Origin: Butyricimonas sp. Marseille-P3923
GTDB lineage: Bacteria; Bacteroidota; Bacteroidia; Bacteroidales; Marinifilaceae
NCBI RefSeq assembly: GCF_900184685.1
Contig: NZ_FXXL01000006.1
Span: 248,001 to 312,000 of the forward strand
Length of the DNA stretch: 64,000 bases
Direction of reading: 5' to 3'
The notes beneath the pieces were generated by a model. It was not told where the DNA came from. It searched no databases and saw only the letters and a list, made by a program, of their open reading frames with translations. Shown piece by piece: positions 25,216 to 35,922 of the stretch. A program made the position numbers and the translations under genes. Every line of letters starts with the position of its first letter. Within the stretch, counting starts at the first letter, position 1.

Positions 25216-27537
25216 TTAACGTCCTCTTCTTCTAATCCATATCAAGATCGCAAATAAGATCAATACCAATGGAATTACTCCCATAAACAAAATCTTTGTT
25301 ACAGTCATTCCTCCTTTGGTAACATAGACTTTATTATCCGGGAGTTTCGGACGACGAATATCAATAGGCACTTCTCCATCTGACATCCAAAAGAATGAGG
25401 AAGTAATTAAAGAATAATTGGATGCTTCTACCCCATTACGAGAAATACTGATCTCTCCGTTACTCAAGCAATCCGCATCTCCCAAGATAATAATTTTCTG
25501 TTCCCTGTTCCCCACGGCGCGAGAAAGAGCAACCATAGTTGGAACCTGATTCAATTCGACCTCCCCCTTATCCGGATTCATCACAGGTATTTCATCTACA
25601 AAGTCCGTACTTTCAACCTCATTCCAAACGGTTTTCAGTGAATCAGTAACTAACAATACTGTTACCTTGAAACCGCTATTCGGTATTCCGGATAAATCCA
25701 AGCCCACGGTAGAAGGCATCGTTGCCACGTATCCATATCTATACATGTCTTTTAGTTGGTAAGAAAACTCGGCTGCCTCTTTTGTTACCTTGGACATGAT
25801 AAAATCCGACTGAAAATTCTCACTTGGACTCACCAAACGTCCCGACATAAAACGAACCCCGAATTGCTCCACAAGAGGATTCATGTACTTCTGACGCTTA
25901 GGTTCTCCCGCTATCAAAAGATTCCCTCCCCGGGCAATATAAGCATCCAAATTCTTCCGATGTGCTTCCGGCAAAACCTCCCTCACATCCGCGATAACCA
26001 AAATATTGATATCTTCAGGAATTTCTTCGTCTAAAGTAACTTGTCTGAAATCAAAACCTTGATTAATCAAAGAATAGCGGAAAGGCTTATCTTGTGCAAA
26101 ACGATTATAATCTCTATCGCCTTGTTTGATACAATCACGTTCTCCGTGTCCTTCCACGAATCCCACTTGCGGCAAATCCATCACCAATCGTTTAAAAGCC
26201 GCGGTGATTTCCGTCTCGAACGGGAACACATACATATCATCATAAATACGCAAAAATGCCTTCTGCCCATTCTCTCTTTCCAATACCCGCACGAAACGAT
26301 AATTTTCACCCGACAAATCTTCCAATTTGCTCACTTCATTCACATCAAGATAAATAGAAGAGTCTACACCATAATTCTGGGTAATTTTCACCATCCTCTC
26401 CCGATCATTCAAAGTAGGATAACGCTTATTCAACTCCTTCTCGTTATTTCCTTTGGCATAATAACGGACATATCTCATCTTGATATCCGGCTTAAAACGA
26501 GTATATTGCTTGAAACGTTTGATATCGCTCAACTCACTTTTCGGGAAGCCATACCACAAAAATCGATCTTCATCCAACACGTTGGCATAGGTGGTAATTG
26601 TCAAATTCCCTTTCATCTTGGACACGATTTCCTGACTATTCGGAGTCAAGGTATTTACTTTAGTCCGCGTAGCATCATAATAACACATGAATGTAGGTCG
26701 AGAACTCAAATACCCAATCGACACAGCAATCAATATCGCCAAGCAATACCAAGAAGTACTAACGAACCAACTTTTTTTCTTACGTATCACGGTCAACCTG
26801 ATTACAGTAAAAGTCAGAAACAAAACGACAACAACCAAAAAGTAAATTACATCTTCGCTACAAAGCAAACCGTTGATAAATTCACCTGAACGCCCTCGAA
26901 TTGATAACCAATACGTGATATCCCGCACAAAAGCGATATCCTGCCACATACCGCCCACGTAATTCAACACGGCAAATACCGCAAAGGTACCCATCGCTGC
27001 AACCACCTGATAAGAGGTCAAGGATGACATGAAAAGCCCGATAGCTCCATACGCGCAAATCAACAGGTAAAGCCCTAGCAACCCTGCCAATACCGGAGGT
27101 AAATCAAATTCATGCACGAAACATACACCATAAATCACGAACAGGCCAAGTACCGCAATCATCACAAGCGCATAAATCATTATTGAAATAAATTTCCCGA
27201 TAACAATCTGAAAATTCGTCACTGGTGACGAATAAAGCAACTTGATTGATCCACTACTCAACTCCCGACTCATGATACCCATGGTCAATAAAGGTATATA
27301 CAAGTATAAATACCCTTGAATTTCGGGAAACAATCCCCCACGCCAAGGACTGGTAAAAGTCCCCATGGTCACATTATAAACGTAACGTCCCAATTCTTGA
27401 GAAACGACATACCCCTCAAACGCATTCACAAACGTCATGCTGGCCTGAAACGTGAAAATAATCAAGATGAACCATGCTATAGGTGAATAAAACATAGTCT
27501 GCAATTCCGTCAGGGCAATTCTTTTTATAGCTTTCAT
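25216..27537 (-). CDS. GldF-GldG-like fused ABC permease/auxiliary protein (locus 2)
   Basis: 773 residues from MKAIKRIALTELQTMFYSP, preceded by AAAGGAAG. N-terminal ABC-2-type permease (about 1-240, six membrane segments; LTMGIMSRELSSGSIKLLYSSP is the typical cytoplasmic loop), a further membrane segment near 260-280, then a GldG-like periplasmic domain (about 290-740: TKVNTLTPNSQEIVSKM, FVEGHGERDC, ILVIADVREVLPEAHRKNLDAYI, ILGDADCLSNGEIS) and a C-terminal membrane helix ending WIRRRGR. In Flavobacterium, GldF and GldG are separate and needed for gliding; here they are one chain. Starts 10 bases after the ATPase gene. Confidence 0.88.
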   Translation of the reverse strand: MKAIKRIALTELQTMFYSPIAWFILIIFTFQASMTFVNAFEGYVVSQELGRYVYNVTMGTFTSPWRGGLFPEIQGYLYLYIPLLTMGIMSRELSSGSIKLLYSSPVTNFQIVIGKFISIMIYALVMIAVLGLFVIYGVCFVHEFDLPPVLAGLLGLYLLICAYGAIGLFMSSLTSYQVVAAMGTFAVFAVLNYVGGMWQDIAFVRDITYWLSIRGRSGEFINGLLCSEDVIYFLVVVVLFLTFTVIRLTVIRKKKSWFVSTSWYCLAILIAVSIGYLSSRPTFMCYYDATRTKVNTLTPNSQEIVSKMKGNLTITTYANVLDEDRFLWYGFPKSELSDIKRFKQYTRFKPDIKMRYVRYYAKGNNEKELNKRYPTLNDRERMVKITQNYGVDSSIYLDVNEVSKLEDLSGENYRFVRVLERENGQKAFLRIYDDMYVFPFETEITAAFKRLVMDLPQVGFVEGHGERDCIKQGDRDYNRFAQDKPFRYSLINQGFDFRQVTLDEEIPEDINILVIADVREVLPEAHRKNLDAYIARGGNLLIAGEPKRQKYMNPLVEQFGVRFMSGRLVSPSENFQSDFIMSKVTKEAAEFSYQLKDMYRYGYVATMPSTVGLDLSGIPNSGFKVTVLLVTDSLKTVWNEVESTDFVDEIPVMNPDKGEVELNQVPTMVALSRAVGNREQKIIILGDADCLSNGEISISRNGVEASNYSLITSSFFWMSDGEVPIDIRRPKLPDNKVYVTKGGMTVTKILFMGVIPLVLILFAILIWIRRRGR

Positions 27538-27547
27538 ATTTCTTCCT

Positions 27548-28474
27548 TTACTTTGATTTTTTAGACAATTCTGCAAAAATGGCATTAAGCGAACTTTTCT
27601 CTACGCGTATCTCGTTCAAACGCCAAGCATTTTTATAACTATATTCCACCATTTGTTCGATAACATCATTCACGTCCGAGGCTATCAACCGGAACTTCGT
27701 TCCCCCCAACTCTTCCACTCTTGTTACCCCGGGAACTTCAATCAACACTTCCGGGGCCGGAGCATCAAGTAAAGATACGAATACGGTGTTCGGGGTAATG
27801 TAATTGTCAAACTCATCCACACTACCCGAGAACACCATATGACCTTCTTCCACCATAAGAATATGATTACATATCGCTTGCACTTCGGTAAGCATATGGG
27901 TTGAAAGAATTACAGTTCTGTTCTCCGCAATCTTTTTTATCAGATTGCGGATTTCAAGAATTTGATTCGGATCCAAACCATTTGTAGGTTCATCAAATAC
28001 AACCAACTCGGGACTATGAATAATTGCTTGAGCGATACCCACCCGTTGTTGGTAACCACCCGAAAGATTACGAATCAAGCGATTCCGGAAATGCAATATC
28101 CCACACTCAGTTAAAGCATTTTCCACCGCTCCCGGAATCTCGCTATCAGGCATAAGTCGAATTCCCGCGCAATGATAAAGGAACTCCTCTATCGTCAAGT
28201 CCATATGCAAAGGAGGTTTCTGGGGTAAAAAACCCATCAAACGCTTCGCCGCAACGGAATTTTCTTTTGTATTTATTCCCTTTATAAAAATATCTCCTTC
28301 AGTTTGTCTCAACACGCCACAAAGAATATTCATCAATGTTGACTTCCCCGCACCGTTTGAACCCAGCAATCCATAAATTCCCCGGGTAGGTATTTCAAAA
28401 TTAATATCCCGTATTGCCCATTGTACACTATACCGATGAGAAACATTTTCAATTTTTACAATTGGTTTTTCCAT
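27548..28474 (-). CDS. ABC transporter ATP-binding protein, GldA-like (locus 2)
   Basis: 308 residues. Walker A GSNGAGKST at 38-46, Q-loop LPQKPPLH, signature LSGGYQQRVGIAQA, Walker B ELVVFDEPTNGLDP, H-loop STHMLTEV, and a C-terminal accessory region (about 225-305) of the kind seen in GldA/CcmA-type ATPases. It would power the fused permease encoded immediately downstream. Closely similar to the locus 3 copy at 47.8 kb (same YSVQWAIRDI and signature segments). Cargo unknown. Confidence 0.93.
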   Translation of the reverse strand: MEKPIVKIENVSHRYSVQWAIRDINFEIPTRGIYGLLGSNGAGKSTLMNILCGVLRQTEGDIFIKGINTKENSVAAKRLMGFLPQKPPLHMDLTIEEFLYHCAGIRLMPDSEIPGAVENALTECGILHFRNRLIRNLSGGYQQRVGIAQAIIHSPELVVFDEPTNGLDPNQILEIRNLIKKIAENRTVILSTHMLTEVQAICNHILMVEEGHMVFSGSVDEFDNYITPNTVFVSLLDAPAPEVLIEVPGVTRVEELGGTKFRLIASDVNDVIEQMVEYSYKNAWRLNEIRVEKSSLNAIFAELSKKSK

Positions 28475-28524
28475 AAATCTTAATTCACATATTTAAATTT
28501 CACACACAATACATTTTCCAAATA

Positions 28525-30168
28525 CTAGTAATTGTAACCGAAAGCCCAACCGGTATAACTACTAGGTTTCCAAACGACATCCGTAATTTTACCCAAACCT
28601 TTTGTCACGTGATAAGTCGCTTGCTCTCCCAAACCTTCTCCTGTAAAGAAACGATCGTACGTACCCAACAAGTGGAACTCTCCATTTTCCAACGCCACAC
28701 CTATCATCCAACTCGCCGGATTTTCAGTAACACTTGTAATCCTAGAACCAAAATCCTTGAACAATCTCAAACCTCGTTCCGGAATACTCATTTCATAGAA
28801 ATACAACCTGCTACCTTCTGCCACAAACATATAATCACTATCGTATTTACATTTCATGTAAATTGAATTTTCATTCACTTTACCATCAGCTGGGAATTCT
28901 ACGGGTGCCTGCATTTTAGAAATCTTAAAAACACCGGAATAATAATCCACGTAAGCATAGCACTGTTGTGAATAAAGTTTATCTCCCTTTTTCAACAGCA
29001 TAAATAGTGTCGATGAATTGTAATCACTGGATGATCCTATACTAGCCACATAAACCGGAGTATACTCGCCGGTATTCCCCAGTAGTACAAAGCCATCCGG
29101 TATCGTTTCTCCATAAGTTATATCCAAAAGACGAGCCGCTGCAGATTCACTAGTTTGTGCAACCGTAGTAACCGGTATAATAGCTTTATTTGTTTCATCA
29201 TATACCAGCATCGCTCCCAATTTATAGATCCATGTATCAAATATTTTCGTGATTTTCCCATTATTACCGAAATAAAGCAGATTCTCCCAACGGCATTGTC
29301 TTGAATCCATTGTTGATGCATTGATTTTTCTCCAATAAATAGATCCGTCTTTCCCGACCATATAGTGAGAAGTCAGCGCATCGATAAACTGAACCGGTTC
29401 AAAAGCTCTGGCAACCCCGGAACCGAAATCTTCATTAAAAGCATAATATTTAGAAAAATCATTTGCATTCAACACCCAATTATCACCATTCTCTTGGATT
29501 ACCACGATCTCAGCGTAATTATTACTGTAACCGACCCAACCCATATCCACGGAAACCGGTTTACTACCCAACGGACTATCCGGGTGCAATTCTTGATAAA
29601 GATCAATACCATCTTCCCAAGAACACAAATACCCTCCGCCATACACCTCTCCACTTTCCGTGATATCACCATCCTCGTAATCCACGTACCCCTCATCTCC
29701 TTCATCCAGATTATAATAATTCCGGGTTTGAATAAGCATTGACAAAGCCGTCCTTCCCTCCTTTTCAGACAAGATCAACCAACCGGTCTTGAAACGTGAA
29801 TTCACGGTATAACTCACGCTCACCATTGTCATCAGTTTCGTGGCACGTTCTTGCGCTATCAAGTAACCGGTGAAAGAACCAACTTCATCGGGAACAATTA
29901 TCAGATTCCGTTCTCTACAAATTGTATCTCCACTAAATACATAAAAATAATCATAAGCTAATGTATCAACTTCCGGATTCACCCATGTAATCGTGGGGAA
30001 AATTTTTACCGTATCTCCCAACGTCACCGTAGACACATTCTGTTTCGAATAATAATTAAGTTTTTCAATGTTCGAATAAATATGATCATAATGACCCTTA
30101 TCTTCATAACATGCCCCGAACGCGAAGACGATCAGACATAATAGCATATACTTCGTTATCTTTTTCAT
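28525..30168 (-). CDS. PKD-like family lipoprotein (locus 2)
   Basis: 547 residues with a lipobox Cys20 (VFAFGACYEDKGHYDH). The YEDKGxYDY start followed by a PKD-like Ig domain (about 45-130) matches the PKD-like lipoproteins encoded in many Bacteroidales SusCD clusters. The remaining 400 residues look like repeated beta segments (possible propeller; for example WVLNANDFSKYY, GSIYWRKINAS, GEFHLLGTYDRFF). A surface role in ligand binding next to SusD is likely by position. Same place in the operon as the locus 3 paralogue. Confidence 0.8.
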   Translation of the reverse strand: MKKITKYMLLCLIVFAFGACYEDKGHYDHIYSNIEKLNYYSKQNVSTVTLGDTVKIFPTITWVNPEVDTLAYDYFYVFSGDTICRERNLIIVPDEVGSFTGYLIAQERATKLMTMVSVSYTVNSRFKTGWLILSEKEGRTALSMLIQTRNYYNLDEGDEGYVDYEDGDITESGEVYGGGYLCSWEDGIDLYQELHPDSPLGSKPVSVDMGWVGYSNNYAEIVVIQENGDNWVLNANDFSKYYAFNEDFGSGVARAFEPVQFIDALTSHYMVGKDGSIYWRKINASTMDSRQCRWENLLYFGNNGKITKIFDTWIYKLGAMLVYDETNKAIIPVTTVAQTSESAAARLLDITYGETIPDGFVLLGNTGEYTPVYVASIGSSSDYNSSTLFMLLKKGDKLYSQQCYAYVDYYSGVFKISKMQAPVEFPADGKVNENSIYMKCKYDSDYMFVAEGSRLYFYEMSIPERGLRLFKDFGSRITSVTENPASWMIGVALENGEFHLLGTYDRFFTGEGLGEQATYHVTKGLGKITDVVWKPSSYTGWAFGYNY

Positions 30169-30184
30169 ATCTTCCTATTTAAAA

Positions 30185-30889
30185 TTAACCTCCGATATAA
30201 GCGACCTTCATCTCGGTACCATCCTTCTCGTACACGGTCTGATCATTCTCCGCCATCTGCTTCAAGTAGTTTTTCAGTTTCAGTGTACAGGTTCGAATCT
30301 CGTTGGCATCATTAACATTCACGTTTACTTTTCCGTCATTTATCTTGATAAATAACTCGTACTTCATATCAGAATACTCACCCAACCAAGTTTTTACCAC
30401 GGTAGAGTTCCACCAATCCGGTTTAAATATAATATTCGACACGTTGATAATTGCCACTAAACGATCTGCTTGCCCTAAAGCAAAATCTTCAGTTTCTTCC
30501 AGACACAACGTCAAACGACGGGCTACGCTAGAGAGTTCCGGTGTCTTTTTAAAAACAATCACACAAGTATCCACCACTTGACCGGCTTCCATCACAAACT
30601 TTTCCGGTAATATATAAGTACCATCCGGAGTATCAGTATAATCCTTCATCACGGAAATCTTGTATTCCCGATCCTTGTCTGAGGGAAGTCCTATCAACTT
30701 CACTTCCAACTTATACTCTGCTTGTTCCACGTTAGGATAAGCAAGAAAAGAGAAACTGGTGGAATCTTGAATATATTTCGTGAACAGGATATAATCCTTG
30801 TCGCTATATAACTTAATATCATCTTCGGAACACCCGCTCACGCTCCACGAAAACGATAAAAATAAAATATAAATCAAATACTTTCTCAT
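30185..30889 (-). CDS. DUF4843 domain lipoprotein (locus 2)
   Basis: 234 residues with lipobox Cys20 (WSVSGCSEDDIKLYS). The layout, an N-terminal Ig-like region with short strands and a C-terminal part containing FKPDWWNSTVVKTWLGEYSDMKYELFI, matches DUF4843 lipoproteins found after susD. The conserved WW and LGxYSxxKY positions are also in the locus 3 copy. Function is unknown; outer-membrane surface location is inferred. Confidence 0.8.
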   Translation of the reverse strand: MRKYLIYILFLSFSWSVSGCSEDDIKLYSDKDYILFTKYIQDSTSFSFLAYPNVEQAEYKLEVKLIGLPSDKDREYKISVMKDYTDTPDGTYILPEKFVMEAGQVVDTCVIVFKKTPELSSVARRLTLCLEETEDFALGQADRLVAIINVSNIIFKPDWWNSTVVKTWLGEYSDMKYELFIKINDGKVNVNVNDANEIRTCTLKLKNYLKQMAENDQTVYEKDGTEMKVAYIGG

Positions 30890-30904
30890 AACACTTTTAT
30901 TTTA

Positions 30905-32431
30905 TTATAAATATGAAGTTTCGCCATCAGGAAGCGGTGCATACCAATTTTCAGGTTTCATCTCTATATTAGTAGCTCCGTTATAAATATCCCGATTCAA
31001 TCGTTTGAACATAAAAAAGGTTTGCCCTTCTGTCAAGGTTTCTCGAATAATATCGTTATACAAGATTTCAAGCAATACCTCTTTTGTCGTCTCTTGTTCA
31101 ATATTCAACTTACACCCTCGCTTTGCACGCATGGTATTCAGCAATTCAATGGCTTCACGTCGTTCATTACGGTGCAGCAACATACATTCCAATTGAATGT
31201 GATACAATTCAGAAAAACGCAATAACGGCAATAGCGGACCTTGATCACTCACAGAGGCAGACACCGAAGATGAAGTGGATTGCGGACGTTCCCATACCAA
31301 CCAACGCTTATTATTGTTGTACCGACCGGTCACACCGTTTGTTCCATACATACCGCGCAAACGATAATCATCCTCATCTCCCTTAAACAGAGATGCCAAG
31401 TAATTAGCATTCATCACAAAACAGTTGGCATAAGAACCCGTCGTATAAGCTTCCCAGTTATCATAGCTATTGTTATTGGAAAAACAAAGTAATAACTCGT
31501 CAAAACGTTTAGGATATTGGCTGGCTGCATTAGATGAATATTGATAGCTACTGCTTGTCCAACGATACCACCCGGCATTAACAAATTCCAATGCTTCCAG
31601 CGCACGTTCATAAGCCTTGTCATAATCCCCTTTATAAAGATACATACGTGCCAACAATCCCGTAGCCGCCATATAATTCATCCGCATTCCCCGATAACTT
31701 ACAAAATCATTAGGCGGAGCGGATGAATACGTGCTCGACTGGTAGATCCGTCCGGAAGTACTTTGGTTCCAACTCAAACAAAAAATAGTATCCACCGGGG
31801 CCAAAATCCCTTTTGCTTTCTCCATATCGGCAATAATACTTGCAAGCACATCATTCACACTCTTGTGTTCAGGCTGATGATCCGGATAAGTGGTCACGTA
31901 AGGCATTGCTAACCCTGTCGGGTTCGTCACCGGAGCAGGAGCAAACAAACGTAACAAATCAAAATGCATCATGGCACGAATGCCATACATCTCACCTAAA
32001 ATCATATTCTTCTCCATACTTCCAAATTCGAAAAAGGAAGTGTCTTTCTTGGAAATCTCTTGAATAATATTGTTACAATTAGCAATCACATTGTATCCTT
32101 TAGCCCAAATATTAGTCATAATTGTTTGTACCCCCGAATACTCCCACGTGTATTTAGAAACATTATAATAGTTCGTACCCAAATTACTTGAAGAGGTAGA
32201 ATTGTAATTATTTCCCAACACACTCGCTACCCCCCATGTTAATTCCCGTCCATATAATGAAGTTTCAGACAACAAACGATAAACCCCGTTCACGTACATA
32301 TGAACACCATTTTGCGATTCAAAAGTTTCATCTTGCAGCATCTCCTGCTTGGAAGATACATCCAGGAACTCATCACACGAATTGAAGAAACCTAGAGGCA
32401 ATAATAATAACAGATATATTAACTTTTTCAT
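30905..32431 (-). CDS. SusD/RagB family surface lipoprotein (locus 2)
   Basis: 508 residues, lipobox Cys19 (LGFFNSCDEFLDVSSKQEM). SusD helices include MYGIRAMMHFDLLRLFAP, LLARMYLYKGDYDKAYERALEAL and the C-terminal ELLNTMRAKRGCKLNI plus LYNDIIRETLTEGQTFFMFKRL. It should cap the adjacent SusC barrel. 17 bases separate it from susC. It resembles the locus 3 SusD in the NVIANCNNIIQ/NVVANANNLIQ region. Confidence 0.94.
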   Translation of the reverse strand: MKKLIYLLLLLPLGFFNSCDEFLDVSSKQEMLQDETFESQNGVHMYVNGVYRLLSETSLYGRELTWGVASVLGNNYNSTSSSNLGTNYYNVSKYTWEYSGVQTIMTNIWAKGYNVIANCNNIIQEISKKDTSFFEFGSMEKNMILGEMYGIRAMMHFDLLRLFAPAPVTNPTGLAMPYVTTYPDHQPEHKSVNDVLASIIADMEKAKGILAPVDTIFCLSWNQSTSGRIYQSSTYSSAPPNDFVSYRGMRMNYMAATGLLARMYLYKGDYDKAYERALEALEFVNAGWYRWTSSSYQYSSNAASQYPKRFDELLLCFSNNNSYDNWEAYTTGSYANCFVMNANYLASLFKGDEDDYRLRGMYGTNGVTGRYNNNKRWLVWERPQSTSSSVSASVSDQGPLLPLLRFSELYHIQLECMLLHRNERREAIELLNTMRAKRGCKLNIEQETTKEVLLEILYNDIIRETLTEGQTFFMFKRLNRDIYNGATNIEMKPENWYAPLPDGETSYL

Positions 32432-32448
32432 TTCTCTCTTTGTTTTAG

Positions 32449-35400
32449 TTAGAAACTAGCATTCAACGTAAATGTAAACGTCCGGGCAAACGGATAAGAC
32501 AACCCCATCTCTTGCTTGATGGTCGACCACGTGTCGATATCCTTCATGTTAAATTGCAATTTCAATGTACTCAGTCCCACACGACGGATTAACTCGCGAT
32601 TAAAGTCATAACTCAAAGACAAGGAATTGAAGTTCACGAAATTATTTTTCTGCACGAAACGAGATGTCGGACGAGTCACATTATACCGATCCTTCAACGC
32701 CTTTAACGGACTCACATCTCCCGGCTCCTGCCATCTATCCAACACCACCCGGTAATCAGCATTATAAGCGTTCAAATCCACATTCTCCACGTTACTGATC
32801 AAAGTACTATTATAAGCATCTCCACCCCATTCATACAGGAACGTCGTGTACATAGTGAAATTTCGCCAACGCAAATTAACACCGAAAGCACCTTGCGCCC
32901 AAGGCTCCGAATCCCCCACTTTCTGCTGTTCGGCAGAAGACCAATCATAAGTCAAAGTTCCATCACGTTTCACGTAGATTTCCTGTCCGTCCGCCGGGTT
33001 TATACCGATAGATTTCATTCCATAGATTGCCGTCAGCGAATTTCCCTCCTCATACTTCATATAAGGCTTCATATACGGTTCGTTTTTCTTTATGGTACTC
33101 ATGATCGTTTGCATTTTCGAACCTTCCGCGATCTCTTTGTACCCGGCATAAAATTCATCAATCCGCTCATTATATCGTTTCAATGTTTCGGAAATAGATT
33201 TCAATCTATTCTTGTTATGCGCCAAGTTTCCGAAAAGAGAAACATCCCAATCCTTCGTAGAATACACGCGCCAATTCACATCTACCTCGAATCCCTTGTT
33301 CTCGACTTCCCCAATGTTATCCGTGTAGACCGAGAACCCGGAAGAAAGCGGCAAAGAAACTTCTGTCACCAAATCTTTCGTATTCTTGATATAATAATCA
33401 AACTTTATCATCACCCGATTGAACAACCCGATATCCGCACGGAAATTCCACGTCAACAATTTTTCCCACGTCAGGTTTTCATTTCCCATCGCCACCAAAG
33501 AAGCTCCGATTCCGGTTGGATACCAGTCATCCAACATCGCGTTCAACGTATTACGAGCTACATAAGGCTGGAAATTTGATTTACCGGTTTCTCCTACGCT
33601 GGCAGAAACTTTCAGATTATTCAACCAGCCGTACTTTTGCATATACTGATAATTGTGAATGTTCAATCCCGCTCCCAACGACCAGAAAGGAGCATATTTA
33701 CGATCTGTACCGAACTCGGAAGAACCGTCAAAACGATAAGAAGCATCAAACAAATAGATATCATTCAAACTATAGTTCAAAATCGCAAATCCTCCTAACA
33801 AACGCGTTTCATTATCCGACATCGTGGGCTTCTTCACGATCTCGTAAGCGTATGCCTCGGAATGATGGTCCGCATCCGGAAAACCACGATAATGAGAATA
33901 AATATACTTCGTACTCGTTGATTTAATATTTGTACCGGCAGAGAAGTTTATATTATGTATTCCTATCGAACGATTGTAAGAAAGAAATGCATTCCCGTCC
34001 CAACTATTAGTTTTCGTTTCGGTTTTTATCAATTCACCCTTACTGAATAACTGCCCCCGTTCAGTATAAGTACCCGAAGTTGGAGATGTAAAATTTTCCG
34101 TCCAAGCGTCATTTAAAGTAACCGCCACTTGGGCTTTAACCATCCAATGATCATTAAAGAACCAATTGACAGACAAATTATTCGTCCACTCCTTATATCC
34201 GTTCTTGCTGAAATTTCCCTGCTTGGCTTCATATAACGGATTCTTAACAGAAGTTGCCCCGTTAGAAATCAATTCCACCCATGAACCATCGTCATTCAAC
34301 CAATAAGCATAAGGTTGTTTACGGGAATAATCGGAAAAAGAACCATAAGGAGAATTCTCGTTCTTCATCACGTTGTAATTCACTTGATTTTTCACTTGCA
34401 AACCCTTCCAACGATAATCCAATGTCAATCCGGCACCAATACGATCGCGATAAGATTCCTTCATAACACCGTTTTGATTATCGTAACGCAACTCCACTCC
34501 AAAACGAATATTCTCAGCCCCTCCCTCCACGTACACACTGTGTTTATGATTAAACTGCGTCTGCAATGGTTGTGACAACCAATAGGTATCCTTTCCTTGT
34601 AACACGTAATTCAACTTTTTGATATAAGCACTGTAAGCACTTCTCCACCAACTATCCCAGCTACTTTCATAAGAAATTGCATTTTCCGGTTCAAATAAAC
34701 CGGCAGCAACTTCTGCCGCTAATTTATCTTTAGCATTCATCAAGTTATAACTGCTCAAATCAGGAGCCGTAATCTCTAAATTACCATTGTAATTCACTGT
34801 CAATTCGCCCGGTTTTGGAGCCACCGTTTCGATCACAATCACTCCGTTAGAAGCGCGGGAACCGTACATAGCCGTGGCAGCAGCATCTTTTAGAATTGTG
34901 ATATCCTTAATACGGTTAAGATCCATGTCATAAATCTTCTGCACGGAAACCTCGAAACCATCCAATATAAAAATCGGTGTATTCGGATTATTGGTTAAAG
35001 CATACTTTGACACATCTTCCGCTTCCAACGCATCCAACTCTCTTACATTAGAAATTCCTGAACGACCTCGTACATAAAATTCCGGCAACGTATTGGGGTC
35101 CGACCCCATATCGTTATTCCTCATCACACGCAAAGAAGGATCGAACACCTGCAAAATATCAATCACGTTTGAAGCCCCCACTTTCATGATATCCTCTTTT
35201 TTCACGTGAGTAGCGCTCCCCGTGAAACTGGACTTCTTGATATTCATGTATCCGGTAACCACCACCTCATCGATCTTCTGCTCATCATCCTTCATCACGA
35301 TATTCAAATCTTTGCGCTCTTCGCCGGCTTTCAGCTTCACACTTTGGGTTTTCATTCCCACGAAAGTAAAAACGAGGGTTACAGTATCTTGAGGCAATGC

Positions 35401-35910
35401 TATTTTAAATGCCCCCTTGACATCAGTAACAACACCTAGCGAGGTTCCTTTAATCATCACCGTTACTCCCGGCAAAGGAATCCCTTTCGTATCCTTCACT
35501 ATTCCCTGAGCTACAATTGTTTTCTCTTTCTTCTCGTCATCTTTTTCCCCCTTCCTCGTGATTATTATAAGCTCATCACGAAACTTGAAAGTTAAATCCG
35601 TATCTTTCAAAACACGTCTTAAAACTTCCTCTACCGTTTCATTCTTTACTTGTAACGATAATTTCCCCAATTGATCCGTCTGTAGCGGATTAAAGATAAA
35701 ACACAGTTTGGTTTGTCTCTGAATTTCATCCAGCAATACTTTTACCGTAACATTCTTCAGATTTAACGTTACTCTTTCCTGTTGTGCCAAGGAATTAGCG
35801 GAAAGAGAAAAGGTAAAACCGCAAATTAACAAGAAACACAATCTCATAATCATCCATTTTTTTTTCACATGCTCTCGACTCAATCGATAGCATAATCGAT
35901 TTTTTTTCAT
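32449..35910 (-). CDS. SusC/RagA family TonB-linked transducer with STN domain (locus 2)
   Basis: About 1153 residues. Signal peptide ending SLSANSLA; STN domain (RVTLNLKNVTVKVLLDEIQ); regulatory carboxypeptidase-like domain (GIVKDTKGIPLPGVTVMIKG); TonB-box region DEVVVTGYMNIKKSSFTG; plug with FYVRGRSGISN and ILDGFEVSVQKIYDMDLNRI; barrel ending FTLNASF. The plug carries DPSLRVMRNNDMGSDPNTLP, which corresponds to DPSFRIKENKLFGSDPNSLP in locus 3, marking the two as a subfamily distinct from locus 1. The ATG is 11 codons inside the open frame, at the conserved antisense-box register. Confidence 0.95.
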   Translation of the reverse strand: MKKNRLCYRLSREHVKKKWMIMRLCFLLICGFTFSLSANSLAQQERVTLNLKNVTVKVLLDEIQRQTKLCFIFNPLQTDQLGKLSLQVKNETVEEVLRRVLKDTDLTFKFRDELIIITRKGEKDDEKKEKTIVAQGIVKDTKGIPLPGVTVMIKGTSLGVVTDVKGAFKIALPQDTVTLVFTFVGMKTQSVKLKAGEERKDLNIVMKDDEQKIDEVVVTGYMNIKKSSFTGSATHVKKEDIMKVGASNVIDILQVFDPSLRVMRNNDMGSDPNTLPEFYVRGRSGISNVRELDALEAEDVSKYALTNNPNTPIFILDGFEVSVQKIYDMDLNRIKDITILKDAAATAMYGSRASNGVIVIETVAPKPGELTVNYNGNLEITAPDLSSYNLMNAKDKLAAEVAAGLFEPENAISYESSWDSWWRSAYSAYIKKLNYVLQGKDTYWLSQPLQTQFNHKHSVYVEGGAENIRFGVELRYDNQNGVMKESYRDRIGAGLTLDYRWKGLQVKNQVNYNVMKNENSPYGSFSDYSRKQPYAYWLNDDGSWVELISNGATSVKNPLYEAKQGNFSKNGYKEWTNNLSVNWFFNDHWMVKAQVAVTLNDAWTENFTSPTSGTYTERGQLFSKGELIKTETKTNSWDGNAFLSYNRSIGIHNINFSAGTNIKSTSTKYIYSHYRGFPDADHHSEAYAYEIVKKPTMSDNETRLLGGFAILNYSLNDIYLFDASYRFDGSSEFGTDRKYAPFWSLGAGLNIHNYQYMQKYGWLNNLKVSASVGETGKSNFQPYVARNTLNAMLDDWYPTGIGASLVAMGNENLTWEKLLTWNFRADIGLFNRVMIKFDYYIKNTKDLVTEVSLPLSSGFSVYTDNIGEVENKGFEVDVNWRVYSTKDWDVSLFGNLAHNKNRLKSISETLKRYNERIDEFYAGYKEIAEGSKMQTIMSTIKKNEPYMKPYMKYEEGNSLTAIYGMKSIGINPADGQEIYVKRDGTLTYDWSSAEQQKVGDSEPWAQGAFGVNLRWRNFTMYTTFLYEWGGDAYNSTLISNVENVDLNAYNADYRVVLDRWQEPGDVSPLKALKDRYNVTRPTSRFVQKNNFVNFNSLSLSYDFNRELIRRVGLSTLKLQFNMKDIDTWSTIKQEMGLSYPFARTFTFTLNASF

Positions 35911-35922
35911 ACATTTGTAAAT

